Origin: Hyphomicrobiaceae bacterium UBA2767
GTDB taxonomy: Bacteria; Pseudomonadota; Alphaproteobacteria; Rhizobiales; Methyloligellaceae
Reading direction: 5' to 3'
Assembly: GCA_002352635.1 (NCBI GenBank)
Contig: DEIT01000221.1
Location: 1 to 6,670 of the forward strand
Length of the DNA: 6,670 nt
Every line of letters begins with the position of its first letter. Position 1 is the stretch's first letter. The notes under the pieces are model-generated. The model was given only the letters and a program-made list of their open reading frames with translations. It was not told the origin of the DNA and ran no database searches. Positions 1 to 6,316 of this stretch are shown one piece after another. The translations under genes and the position numbers were made by a program.

Positions 1-134
1 TAGCACGCGGGATTGGAGCGCTGGATTTACGGGTTATCGGCGGCATCATCATGTCCTGGATAATTACCCTGCCGATAGGCGGGGTACTTGCCGCCCTGTT
101 CTACTTCACGCTTCGCGGCATGTTCATGGGCTGA
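1..134 (+). CDS. PiT-family inorganic phosphate transporter, C-terminal end (partial)
   Basis: The 3' end of a plus-strand gene that begins outside the window. Reading from base 3 gives 43 codons ending in TGA at 132-134. The peptide starts ARGIGALDLRVIGG and continues into one hydrophobic membrane segment containing SWIITLPIGG, then a short polar end (FTLRGMFMG). A 'GxGA..LRV.G.I..SW..TLP' pattern followed by a final transmembrane helix is what I know from the C-terminus of PiT (low-affinity phosphate:cation symporter) permeases, which act in the inner membrane. The gene faces the phosphatase/ppk1 block tail to tail, with 61 bp between the two stops, and the phosphate theme matches that block. 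Only the tail is visible, so another polytopic transporter is not excluded. No start or promoter can be judged. Confidence 0.75.
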   Translation, partial: ARGIGALDLRVIGGIIMSWIITLPIGGVLAALFYFTLRGMFMG

Positions 135-195
135 CCGGGACGCCGGAGAGAAGGATCATGTTTGCAGATCCGTGATAACTCCACTTTCCGCTAGC
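135..195. other. Convergent intergenic gap, no clear terminator
   Basis: Sixty-one bases separate two converging stop codons. A small inverted repeat is present (GGATC 153-157 and GATCC 167-171, 9-nt loop), with no T-run on either side, so it does not qualify as an intrinsic terminator. The arms overlap a five-codon reading frame (ATG 158-160, TGA 173-175, then TAA 176-178) that follows a purine-rich stretch, GGAGAGAAGG, at 146-155. Confidence 0.4.
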
Positions 196-1671
196 CTATG
201 CGCCGGATTGCGCATTGAAGAATTCCAGCGCCGGCTCGGGCACGAATTCCATCGGCATCATGCGCCCGCCACGCAATATCATGGCGGTCAGACGGTGTGT
301 GTGGGCAGAATAAACGAGATGATGGCCAACAATGCCCCCGATGTTCAGCCAAAAGGTCTTATCGGGCGATAATGGCGTATGGGCGACAATCACCGGTGCG
401 TGTTTGGGCAGGCCCAGGGTCTGGCGGAATCGTTTTACGCTTCCCTTTCCGTAGCCGGCTGGCCGGTTTCCCTGCCTGAGCCGGTTCCATACCAGTTCAT
501 ATTGAATGCCCGGATAGCGCTGGATGTTGATCAGGGTATTGCGATCAACCCGAGAGCGGACCGGCGCACCGTGACATCCGGCGAAATCCCTGCCCTGCAC
601 GACAAAGGCCAGCCGGCTGAAAAGCGTCTCGATCTCGTTGACATAGGCCCTGCCGCGCCGATCCTTCAGGTGCTTGCGAAATAGCACGCCCTGCGCGACG
701 CCACCCTTACCAACGTCAGACGAAAAACTCTCATGGTTACCGCGGACATAGAAAATATTTTGGGGAAAGCGGCGTTTCAGCATGGAAAACAGGTCCAGTA
801 TGAATACGGAGGATTCCATGTCTTCCAATTCACCAGTCTCCTGGTTGTGCACCAGGTCACCCAGGAAGACCAGACAAGCTTTGTCTCGCTCCAGCGCGGC
901 CAGCATTCCCCCCTCCGTGAGGACGCGCAAAAGATTTTCCGCGCGCGCATGGATGTCACCCAGGATCACGACCGTCATGTCGTCCGGGAACCTGATAATG
1001 CCGCCAGGGGCGCCTTCGTCATCCAGGTCCCGATAGCCCTCGGCTGCAACAATGGCATTGACTTCATGGATAACTTCAAGCGCCCGTTTGTCATCGAGTT
1101 GGGTCAGGGGGAAGCCGAGTACGTCCGGCAAGCGCATCAGGTTTTTGCGGCGCGCCTCCCACACGGGGATCGAAGACTCAAGCGACGAAATCTCTGTCTG
1201 CCGGTCCGGATCCAGGGGCTGGATCGTTAACGCGCCTTTTTGATTAAAAATCCGGACATGGCGACCGGCAACCGATTTGTTGAGTTTCAGGATTGTCTTC
1301 TGAACGTCGTCGGCGCAGCCAAGCACGGTTGTTTCGCCGGATACAACACGGATGAATTCAGGAACGTCCTTGTAAAAGGCATCGCCGGAATGAACGACCC
1401 ATTCCCTGTTGCCATCGTTATTGAGTCCCGTAATGGCAAGATCGGGATGAAACTCCAGCGCTACATTGCCAAGCCTCAACTGAAAAGGCTGGCCGTCCCA
1501 CTCAATCCTGATGCTTGAATTGAGAGTTGCCGGCTCCTTACTCGGCACAATCACTTGCCCGTCGGGGGACTTCTTGAAAAAGCCGCCGAGACGGCCCAGA
1601 ATCGAGGACCGCTCCGCAAGTCCAACAGGCGGCGATTCAATCGCTTTCGCCTTTTCGGGGTTGGCACTCAC
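196..1671 (-). CDS. PPP/calcineurin-type metallophosphoesterase with FHA-like N-terminal region
   Basis: Probable protein or small-molecule phosphatase, cytoplasmic, 491 aa from the GTG at 1671 (numbering from there). The C-terminal half has the metallophosphoesterase motif series: GDIHA at 238-242, GDLVHN at 271-276 (PPP enzymes usually have GDxVDRG), RGNHES at 310-315, CHG at 366-368, then VAHTP (His431) and SAHTH (His457/His459). These supply the Asp, His and Asn ligands expected for a two-metal site. Residues 93-163 look like a divergent FHA domain: VLG, a beta-rich LKL segment, then AGRHVRI where FHA domains have VSRRHARI. The Ser that usually contacts phosphothreonine is Ala here. No signal peptide or membrane helix is visible. 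The GTG start overlaps the upstream stop as GTGA, with AAGAAGG about 10 nt before it. ATG at 1692 (25-nt overlap) and ATG at 1767 (longer) are alternatives. Translation is probably coupled to the P-loop gene. The substrate is unknown; a Ser/Thr protein phosphatase is the best guess. Confidence 0.85.
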   Translation of the reverse strand: MSANPEKAKAIESPPVGLAERSSILGRLGGFFKKSPDGQVIVPSKEPATLNSSIRIEWDGQPFQLRLGNVALEFHPDLAITGLNNDGNREWVVHSGDAFYKDVPEFIRVVSGETTVLGCADDVQKTILKLNKSVAGRHVRIFNQKGALTIQPLDPDRQTEISSLESSIPVWEARRKNLMRLPDVLGFPLTQLDDKRALEVIHEVNAIVAAEGYRDLDDEGAPGGIIRFPDDMTVVILGDIHARAENLLRVLTEGGMLAALERDKACLVFLGDLVHNQETGELEDMESSVFILDLFSMLKRRFPQNIFYVRGNHESFSSDVGKGGVAQGVLFRKHLKDRRGRAYVNEIETLFSRLAFVVQGRDFAGCHGAPVRSRVDRNTLINIQRYPGIQYELVWNRLRQGNRPAGYGKGSVKRFRQTLGLPKHAPVIVAHTPLSPDKTFWLNIGGIVGHHLVYSAHTHRLTAMILRGGRMMPMEFVPEPALEFFNAQSGA

Positions 1672-2297
1672 AGCTCCGGCGCCTTCTTGCATTCCACAAT
1701 CTTCATTGGCACGCCTTCGCGTTCCAATCGCACATAGACGTGCATCCCGGAAACCCAGAAATACCACGCGATCGTACGATAGAATTCAACCTGACGGGTG
1801 ACAATTTCAGGTGTGATATGCCGGTCGTGGGGAAACAAACCGGTCTTTGCCCGCCCGATCCGATCCTCATAAATTCTGTCCGACGACGGCAGAATAAATT
1901 CAAAAACATACCGGGCGCGCCAGTCCGTACCAAAAAACCAGGCTTTTGTCGGCGGGATCAAAACGTGCCGAAAGTCCATTTCCAACGTGTCGAAGTTGTC
2001 TAGCCACTCATCGTCAAGAACAGTAAGCGCCTCGCGGTGCCCCTTGAACGGAACGCCGAGATGAATTTCACGCGGCCGGAACGTCAGCTCCTGCGCCCGC
2101 CACCAGTTCGGAATGGAAAGGTCAATATACCCTTCATAGGGCCAGCCACGCATTTTCCCCACGAGCGTGCTTTTCCCCGATCCGGGCGGACCTGTGATCA
2201 GGAACTGACGAAACTTGGGCTCTTTGGGGAACAGCACCCCGTTGATGTCTTGCAATTCCTCGATTGGTGAGAGGATCAGGTCTTTAGCGACAATCAT
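1668..2297 (-). CDS. Small P-loop NTPase / putative kinase, phosphatase partner
   Basis: A 209-aa protein with a textbook Walker A motif, GPPGSGKST, at residues 36-44 (numbered from the ATG at 2297). A hydrophobic strand ending in acidic residues, LTVLDDEW at 91-98, could be Walker B. An Arg-rich stretch around 141-149 (DRIYEDRIGR) resembles a nucleotide-kinase lid. This is consistent with ATP or GTP hydrolysis or phosphotransfer in the cytosol; I do not recognise a named family. Aromatic-rich segments (PNWWRAQ, AWFFGTDWRARY, AWYFWVSG) are striking but not obviously membrane-spanning. The frame can extend to a TTG at 2309 (four more codons). I prefer ATG 2297, although neither start has a strong ribosome site (a weak GGTAG lies 5 nt before the ATG). 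It lies 102 bp after ppk1 on the same strand, and its TGA overlaps the phosphatase GTG, so the two products are probably made in step. A kinase or regulatory partner of that phosphatase is inference. Confidence 0.75.
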   Translation of the reverse strand: MIVAKDLILSPIEELQDINGVLFPKEPKFRQFLITGPPGSGKSTLVGKMRGWPYEGYIDLSIPNWWRAQELTFRPREIHLGVPFKGHREALTVLDDEWLDNFDTLEMDFRHVLIPPTKAWFFGTDWRARYVFEFILPSSDRIYEDRIGRAKTGLFPHDRHITPEIVTRQVEFYRTIAWYFWVSGMHVYVRLEREGVPMKIVECKKAPEL

Positions 2298-2399
2298 CTT
2301 GGCTACCAACAGGGAGATTTGACAAATTGTAACATGCCACGTGAACGAGTCGCTCTTGTCACATTCGGCCGCTCGTCGTGCAAGCCTTCCGCGCGATGG

Positions 2400-5300
2400 T
2401 TAACGAGTGGCACGCCGCGCGATGGCCTTGGGCCGGAGCAGTTTTTTCTGTTGGGCCTCGCGATGCCGAGCCTCTGCTGCGCCTATCATGGTTTGCTGAC
2501 ACCCTTGCGCAGTCTTTCCATGTTTTGGCATGCGTTGCGTATAGCGACCATTGGAGTCCATTTCCCAAACACAGCGCTGATCGTTCAATTGCACGTCAAG
2601 GCATGTGCGCAGCCGTTCGCGAAGATTCTCGTCCTCGATCGGCACAATGACTTCTGCTCGGTGCTCCAGGTTGCGCATCATCAGATCGGCAGAACCGATA
2701 TAGAATTCCTCATCTCCCCCATTCCGGAAGTAGTAGACCCGCCCATGTTCAAGAAACCGTCCCACCACACTGATTACGGTAATGTTGTCGGACAATCCCG
2801 GGATTCCGGGCCGCAGACGACAGGTGTCGCGAACGATCATCTCTATTTTCACGCCGACTCGCGATGCGCGATAAAGGGCCTCCGTGATATCGGGATCCTC
2901 CAGCGCGTTGGTCTTAAAGCGGATCAATCCGCGAGATCTGTTGGAATTCTTGGAAATTTCCCGGTCGATCTTGTTAAGAAGCTGTTCCTTGATGTCGCAG
3001 GGCGATATCAAGATTTTCGAGTAACTCCGTTGCGGTTGACAGCCGGAGGTCAAAAAGTTGAAGAAATTTCCGATTTCGGCGCAGATTTTTTCGTCACAGG
3101 TCAGCAACCCGTAGTCCACATACAGCCGCGCCGTATCGGCGTGGTAATTGCCGGTTCCTATATGTGCATATTGGCGCAGACCGTCAAAATCCCGGCGGAT
3201 CACCAGAACGAGCTTGGAATGTGTCTTGAGACCAACAATGCCGTAAGTGACGTGAATTCCAGCTTCCTCTAGGCGGTTCGCCCACGTGATATTGGCGGCC
3301 TCGTCAAAACGCGCCTTGAGCTCGATAGCGACGGCAACCTGCTTGCCGTGACGTGCCGCCTCAATCAGGTGATCGACTATGCCGGTCCCCTCGGTCGTAC
3401 GATAGAGAGTCATCTTGATACCCAGCACCTTGGGATCGTGGCACGCCTCGCGAATAAAACGAACGACCGAGTTCTGAAAGGACTCATACGGGTGCTGCAG
3501 AAAGAACGGCCCCTTGTTGCGAATGGCGTGAAAGATGTTCGGTTCGCCTTCGACCTCCACATTGTCGATCGCATGATGGTCCGGATCATGGAGCTCCGGA
3601 ATGTTGATCGATGCAATTTCGAACAATTCGCGCATGCCCAGCATGACATCACTTTCGAAGACATCCTCTTCCTCATCAAGGCCGAGTTCGGCAGCCAGCA
3701 TGCCGCGATGTTCGGGTTTGATGTCGCTCGCCGTTTCCAGGCGCACGATCGGTGCGAATTTCCGGTCACGGACCTCGCTTTCGATCATTTCGAGTAGATC
3801 GTCGGCGGTTTCCTCTTCACGTTCGGTGTTGGCGTTGCGCGTGACCCTGAACGCCTCGCAAGTCATCACTTCGACATCCGGAAACAGAACGTCCAGATTG
3901 TTGGCCATAACATCTTCAAGAAGAACGAACCTGTTTGATGTGCCGATGCGAATAAAGCGCGGAACATTGTTGCCTGTTGGCACCTTGACGCGGGCCAGAG
4001 TTGGTGCTGCCTCGTCTTCTGTTCGGAGCGAAACCAATAGGTTCAATGACAGGTTCGAAATATGCGGAAATGGGTGCGCCGGGTCCATGGCGAGCGGCGT
4101 TACCAGTGGGTAGATGTTCTCAAGATAATAAGACCGCACGCCAGCCTGTTCGTCCTCCAGAAGGTCAGCATAATCGGATATCGCGACGTTGCGTGCCTGG
4201 AGATTTCCTTTCAGGGCGAGAAAGATTTTCCTCGCCCTCGCTTGAATCTCGCGCACCAGCGAGACTGAGTCGCGAATTTGTTCCTTAGGGCTACGGCCAT
4301 CGACCGTGGGTTCGTGTATGCCTGCACCGACCTGCTGCTTCAAGCCACCGATGCGTTTCATAAAAAACTCATCGAGGTTGCCGCCAACGATCGCCAGAAA
4401 CTTTACCCGCTCAAGCAAAGGTGTACGGCTATCCTCAGCCTCGTGCAGAACGCGCTTGTTGAATTCAAGCCAAGTCAATTCGCGATTCAAATACAGTTCA
4501 GGCGCCTTTAGGTTCTTTCCAGTTTCGGCGACCGAACGGGCGGCTTTGTCCGCCGCTTCTTTGGCTTTCAGAGCGGCGCGTTCAGCTGCCGCCCTTGAGG
4601 CCGCGGCTGCGTGAGCGGCCGCGGCAGTTTCTGATTTTTCAGCCGCTTTCGCCGAGGCACGCATGTCTTCCACCGCCGCCTTCGTTATTGTGTGCGCCTT
4701 GCCAGCGGAAACCTGGGCTATGCTTAGCGATTCACCTGCCTGATTGTTTCCGTTGCGGACGACGGTTTCCGCTCTTCTTGCGGCCAATTCCGTTCTCTTC
4801 ACCGCACGCGAGGCTTCCTTGACTTTCGCCGCCGCTGCAACGGATTCTGCCTTGGCTTGACTTGCCAGTGCCGCAACCCTCATTGCTGCCGCTTCAGCAG
4901 AGGCCTCCATCGCCTCAGCTTCCTTCATGAGTTTTGCACAACGCTGTTTGGAAGTCTTGATGGACCGCTCCGCCGGCCTGCCAGTTCGCTCGGCTTGTGC
5001 TAACTCTATTTCAGCGCCTTTGGCCTTGGCTGCCGCCTTGATCGCAGCCGTTTCCGTCTTTCGGGCCTCTGCCGCGGCCAATTCACACTCGGATGCCAGT
5101 TCTGCCGCGCAAGCTGCCATTTGCTCAGCCGCGGTCGCAGCCTTGGCCGCTGCCTTGGCTTCCTTGTCCGCAGTCGCGACGGCGCGGCTAAGCGCCGTTC
5201 GGGGATGGCCGCGTTCAGCCTCGCTTAGAGAGGCCCTGGTCGCTTTCTTGGTCTTAGCGACAGATTTTGCTGCGTTCGCGGTTTGATCAGCGGCTTTTGA

Positions 5301-5441
5301 AGCTTTCTTACGAGACTTGGTCGCAGCCTTGGTAACCCGGTCGGGGCCCGTCCTGGCAAACCTCATCTTGGGTGAGAGGAGATTGTTTTCGACTTCTTCA
5401 ATGCCTATCTTTTTGATCGTTGGAATATCGCTTTTTTGCAT
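2400..5441 (-). CDS. ppk1: Polyphosphate kinase 1 with ~310-residue Ala/Lys-rich N-terminal extension
   Basis: PPK1 reversibly transfers the ATP gamma-phosphate to inorganic polyphosphate. The core spans residues ~313-975 of 1013 and is complete. LNRELTWLEFNKRVL and GGNLDEFF (Asn355, the ATP-contact position) mark the N domain; HPYESFQNSVV, KMTLYRT (Arg681) and ELKARFDE (Arg711) lead into the phospholipase-D-like part. GLKTHSK carries His741, matching the autophosphorylated His435 of E. coli; RFLEHGR carries His899, matching His592; GSADLMMRN is also present. Ordinary PPK1 is about 690 aa. The excess is residues 1-312: a basic, acid-poor stretch at ~28-70, then an Ala/Lys/Glu/Arg region (I count 83 Ala in residues 81-310) with helix or coiled-coil character. 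A basic tail (QQKKLLRPKAIARR) ends the protein. The ATG at 5441 has GGGAAGG (5450-5456) 8 nt upstream, so the extension appears to be translated. The frame is open throughout, with no frameshift. Confidence 0.95.
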   Translation of the reverse strand: MQKSDIPTIKKIGIEEVENNLLSPKMRFARTGPDRVTKAATKSRKKASKAADQTANAAKSVAKTKKATRASLSEAERGHPRTALSRAVATADKEAKAAAKAATAAEQMAACAAELASECELAAAEARKTETAAIKAAAKAKGAEIELAQAERTGRPAERSIKTSKQRCAKLMKEAEAMEASAEAAAMRVAALASQAKAESVAAAAKVKEASRAVKRTELAARRAETVVRNGNNQAGESLSIAQVSAGKAHTITKAAVEDMRASAKAAEKSETAAAAHAAAASRAAAERAALKAKEAADKAARSVAETGKNLKAPELYLNRELTWLEFNKRVLHEAEDSRTPLLERVKFLAIVGGNLDEFFMKRIGGLKQQVGAGIHEPTVDGRSPKEQIRDSVSLVREIQARARKIFLALKGNLQARNVAISDYADLLEDEQAGVRSYYLENIYPLVTPLAMDPAHPFPHISNLSLNLLVSLRTEDEAAPTLARVKVPTGNNVPRFIRIGTSNRFVLLEDVMANNLDVLFPDVEVMTCEAFRVTRNANTEREEETADDLLEMIESEVRDRKFAPIVRLETASDIKPEHRGMLAAELGLDEEEDVFESDVMLGMRELFEIASINIPELHDPDHHAIDNVEVEGEPNIFHAIRNKGPFFLQHPYESFQNSVVRFIREACHDPKVLGIKMTLYRTTEGTGIVDHLIEAARHGKQVAVAIELKARFDEAANITWANRLEEAGIHVTYGIVGLKTHSKLVLVIRRDFDGLRQYAHIGTGNYHADTARLYVDYGLLTCDEKICAEIGNFFNFLTSGCQPQRSYSKILISPCDIKEQLLNKIDREISKNSNRSRGLIRFKTNALEDPDITEALYRASRVGVKIEMIVRDTCRLRPGIPGLSDNITVISVVGRFLEHGRVYYFRNGGDEEFYIGSADLMMRNLEHRAEVIVPIEDENLRERLRTCLDVQLNDQRCVWEMDSNGRYTQRMPKHGKTAQGCQQTMIGAAEARHREAQQKKLLRPKAIARRATR
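4505..5441 (-). repeat. Low-complexity Ala/Lys/Glu coding segment of ppk1 (N-terminal extension)
   Basis: This part of ppk1 encodes residues 1-312. From about residue 84 the protein is a run of short Ala-rich units with interspersed Lys, Arg and Glu, such as KAAAKAATAAEQMAA, LAAAEARKTETAAIKAAAKA and ETAAAAHAAAASRAAAERAA. The units are irregular, not a clean tandem repeat, and codons vary among GCC, GCG, GCT and GCA, so this is not recent slippage of one unit. Similar composition is known in histone-H1-like, PhaF/AlgP-type and TolA-type regions. The antisense frames across it are open only because of this biased composition. Confidence 0.8.
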
Positions 5442-5449
5442 AACTCACA

Positions 5450-5456
5450 CCTTCCC
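5450..5456 (-). promoter_or_regulatory. Ribosome binding site of ppk1
   Basis: The minus strand reads GGGAAGG here, 8 nt before the ATG at 5441. It is the best Shine-Dalgarno match in the window for a real gene. It argues that translation starts at the very N-terminus of the extension and not at an internal start near the PPK core. Confidence 0.7.
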
Positions 5457-5497
5457 GGTGATGGCCAACAACAAACGCCACAGCTCTAGTGGGGAGG

Positions 5498-5506
5498 ATT
5501 TTAGCA
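5498..5506 (-). promoter_or_regulatory. Candidate extended -10 promoter element for ppk1
   Basis: The minus strand reads TGCTAAAAT, an extended -10 (TGn plus TATAAT) with one mismatch in the hexamer. It would start transcription near 5491 and give a leader of about 50 nt. No good -35 lies 16-18 nt upstream (GAACGC at best), so the call rests on the extended -10 alone. Confidence 0.3.
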
Positions 5507-5539
5507 AAGAGGTGGGCGCGGCGTTCTAATCTAGATCAA

Positions 5540-5563
5540 TTTCTGTCGAGATTTCTGGTCGAA
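5540..5563. repeat. Near-tandem 12-nt repeat upstream of ppk1
   Basis: TTTCTGTCGAGA (5540-5551) is followed directly by TTTCTGGTCGAA (5552-5563). Each copy has TTTCTG followed by TCGA, with one base inserted in the second. It lies about 100 bp before the ppk1 start, where an activator could bind. It loosely resembles a Pho box but has the wrong spacing and last bases. It may be chance. Confidence 0.35.
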
Positions 5564-5657
5564 TAAAAACAGGGAAGATTCGCACCAGGGTTGGACCTTG
5601 TATCCACATATGGACGCCTTTAGCGACAAGCGAATTAGACCGTCTGTACCACCAGAT

Positions 5658-5681
5658 GATCGCTCCGGGTCATGAGCGGAC
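5658..5681. repeat. Diverged hairpin repeat, copy 2
   Basis: A 24-nt unit aligned with the one at 5704-5727, with 17 of 24 bases identical by eye. It keeps a 5-bp stem (CGCTC 5661-5665, GAGCG 5674-5678) and the full AGCGGAC arm (5675-5681); the other arm has decayed. The unit-to-unit period is 46 bp. Confidence 0.5.
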
Positions 5682-5703
5682 TCTAGTCGGTACTGCGCGG
5701 AAC

Positions 5704-5727
5704 GTCCGCTATGTGCCATCAGCGGAC
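5704..5727. repeat. Hairpin repeat, copy 1 (GTCCGCT ... AGCGGAC)
   Basis: Perfect 7-bp arms, GTCCGCT (5704-5710) and AGCGGAC (5721-5727), enclose ATGTGCCATC. Inside, ATG and CAT can also pair, giving a ~10-bp stem with one bulged C and a 3-nt loop. No T-run follows on either strand, so it is not a classical terminator. From memory, sequences of the type TGTCCGCT...AGCGGACA recur between genes in many alpha- and gammaproteobacterial genomes; that link is recollection, not a search. Confidence 0.6.
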
Positions 5728-5887
5728 ACCTCAGCTGTCCCCGGTCTGGGTTCATCGAGCACATTGCCGTGAGAGCCATAATCCGCCAACAAGAAGACGG
5801 CTTGAACCGGGGAAAATCACCACAAGTCCGGCAAATTCTGGCCCTTTTGATGTCCCAACGGCGCAGTTCAATGAACCCGTCGCCGGT

Positions 5888-6316
5888 CTATTCCTGCTCT
5901 TTTTTTCGTTCCGCATCGGCCCGGGCGAAGCGAACGGTCATGTCGCGCAGTGAGACGAAGCCAACCATCTGGCCTAACTCGGTGACAAGGGCGCGGGACA
6001 GGGAAAATTTCGTCAACAGGCGGATGGCGTATTTGATGTCCATGGTGCTGGAGACAGTCAGCACGGGTTTTTCCATGACCTCATAGACGCTGGAGCGTTC
6101 CAGAGATTTGTTCTCGCCGACGATCCTGCGGGCGATGTCTGAAACGCTGATCAGGCCGTATTCATCGCCCTCATGGCGCCGGTCGATCACCAGCGCGTTG
6201 ATCCCGTTGCTTTCCATCAGGTTGACAGCGTCCTGAATGGTAGCGAGGCCGTCGATCACCACGGGTGAAGGGGTCATGACATCGGCGACGGTAACTGCAG
6301 GGGGATTGCTGCTCAT
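5888..6316 (-). CDS. Two-CBS-domain protein, PII-like partner
   Basis: A 142-aa stand-alone tandem CBS (Bateman) module, a cytoplasmic adenylate-sensing regulator. CBS1 covers about residues 10-66: it opens with DVMTPSPVVI and ends GLISVSDIARRIV. CBS2 covers about 77-129: VMEKPVLTVSS through GFVSLRDMTVRF. Both repeats keep the G-x-x-S-x-x-D pattern (Ser57/Asp60 and Ser122/Asp125) used by many CBS domains to hold the ribose and phosphate of AMP or ATP, so ligand binding is plausible. The tail (ERKKEQE) is short and charged, and there is no catalytic domain. The ATG at 6316 overlaps the stop of the PII-like gene as ATGA, so translation is probably coupled. The protein presumably acts on a product of the same operon, most likely one encoded beyond the right edge. 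The target is not visible here. Confidence 0.9.
   Translation of the reverse strand: MSSNPPAVTVADVMTPSPVVIDGLATIQDAVNLMESNGINALVIDRRHEGDEYGLISVSDIARRIVGENKSLERSSVYEVMEKPVLTVSSTMDIKYAIRLLTKFSLSRALVTELGQMVGFVSLRDMTVRFARADAERKKEQE

Larger units (their letters stand above)
5442..5887. other. 446-bp intergenic region between CBS gene and ppk1
   Basis: No convincing gene is visible. An 82-codon minus-strand frame (5531-5779) covers the hairpin repeats and has no recognisable domain and unconvincing composition, so I leave it out. The region holds the ppk1 ribosome site, the candidate extended -10, an 8-bp palindrome ATCTAGAT (5529-5536), a near-tandem 12-nt repeat (5540-5563) and two hairpin repeats (5658-5727). 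The part 5728-5887, next to the CBS stop, shows only a short odd palindrome, GTTCAATGAAC, at 5866-5876. I see no intrinsic terminator for the PII/CBS unit. Confidence 0.6.

Noticed and set aside
153..171. Intrinsic terminator between the transporter and phosphatase genes
   Set aside because: The 5-bp GGATC/GATCC stem with a 9-nt loop is weak and has no T-run on either strand.
733..1230. Plus-strand 165-codon frame antisense to the phosphatase
   Set aside because: It overlaps the metal-binding motifs of the minus-strand phosphatase, and its composition is that of a shadow frame.
2319..2324. TTGACA -35 box on the plus strand
   Set aside because: No plus-strand gene lies downstream for over 4 kb, so a match to one hexamer means little.
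2319..3272. Plus-strand 317-codon open frame antisense to ppk1
   Set aside because: It lies entirely opposite the conserved PPK1 catalytic core, shows no recognisable domain and has no convincing ribosome site. It is open because of codon bias in the real gene.
4927..5286. Plus-strand Ala/Ser-rich frame opposite the ppk1 extension
   Set aside because: It is the reverse reading of the low-complexity Ala-codon stretch; such stretches are open in several frames by composition.
5542..5562. Pho box (CTGTCAT-N4-CTGTCAT)
   Set aside because: CTGTCGA and CTGGTCGA are 12 nt apart instead of 11, lack the CAT ends, and point away from ppk1.
5531..5779. 82-codon minus-strand frame in the intergenic region
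   Set aside because: It runs through the hairpin repeats, has no ribosome site, no recognisable domain and a composition rich in Ser, Arg and Cys unlike neighbouring proteins. Repeat-derived frames of this sort are often misannotated.
5866..5876. Palindrome GTTCAATGAAC as an operator
   Set aside because: Five-base arms around one base are expected several times by chance in a window of this size, and it lies just after the CBS stop, not before a start.
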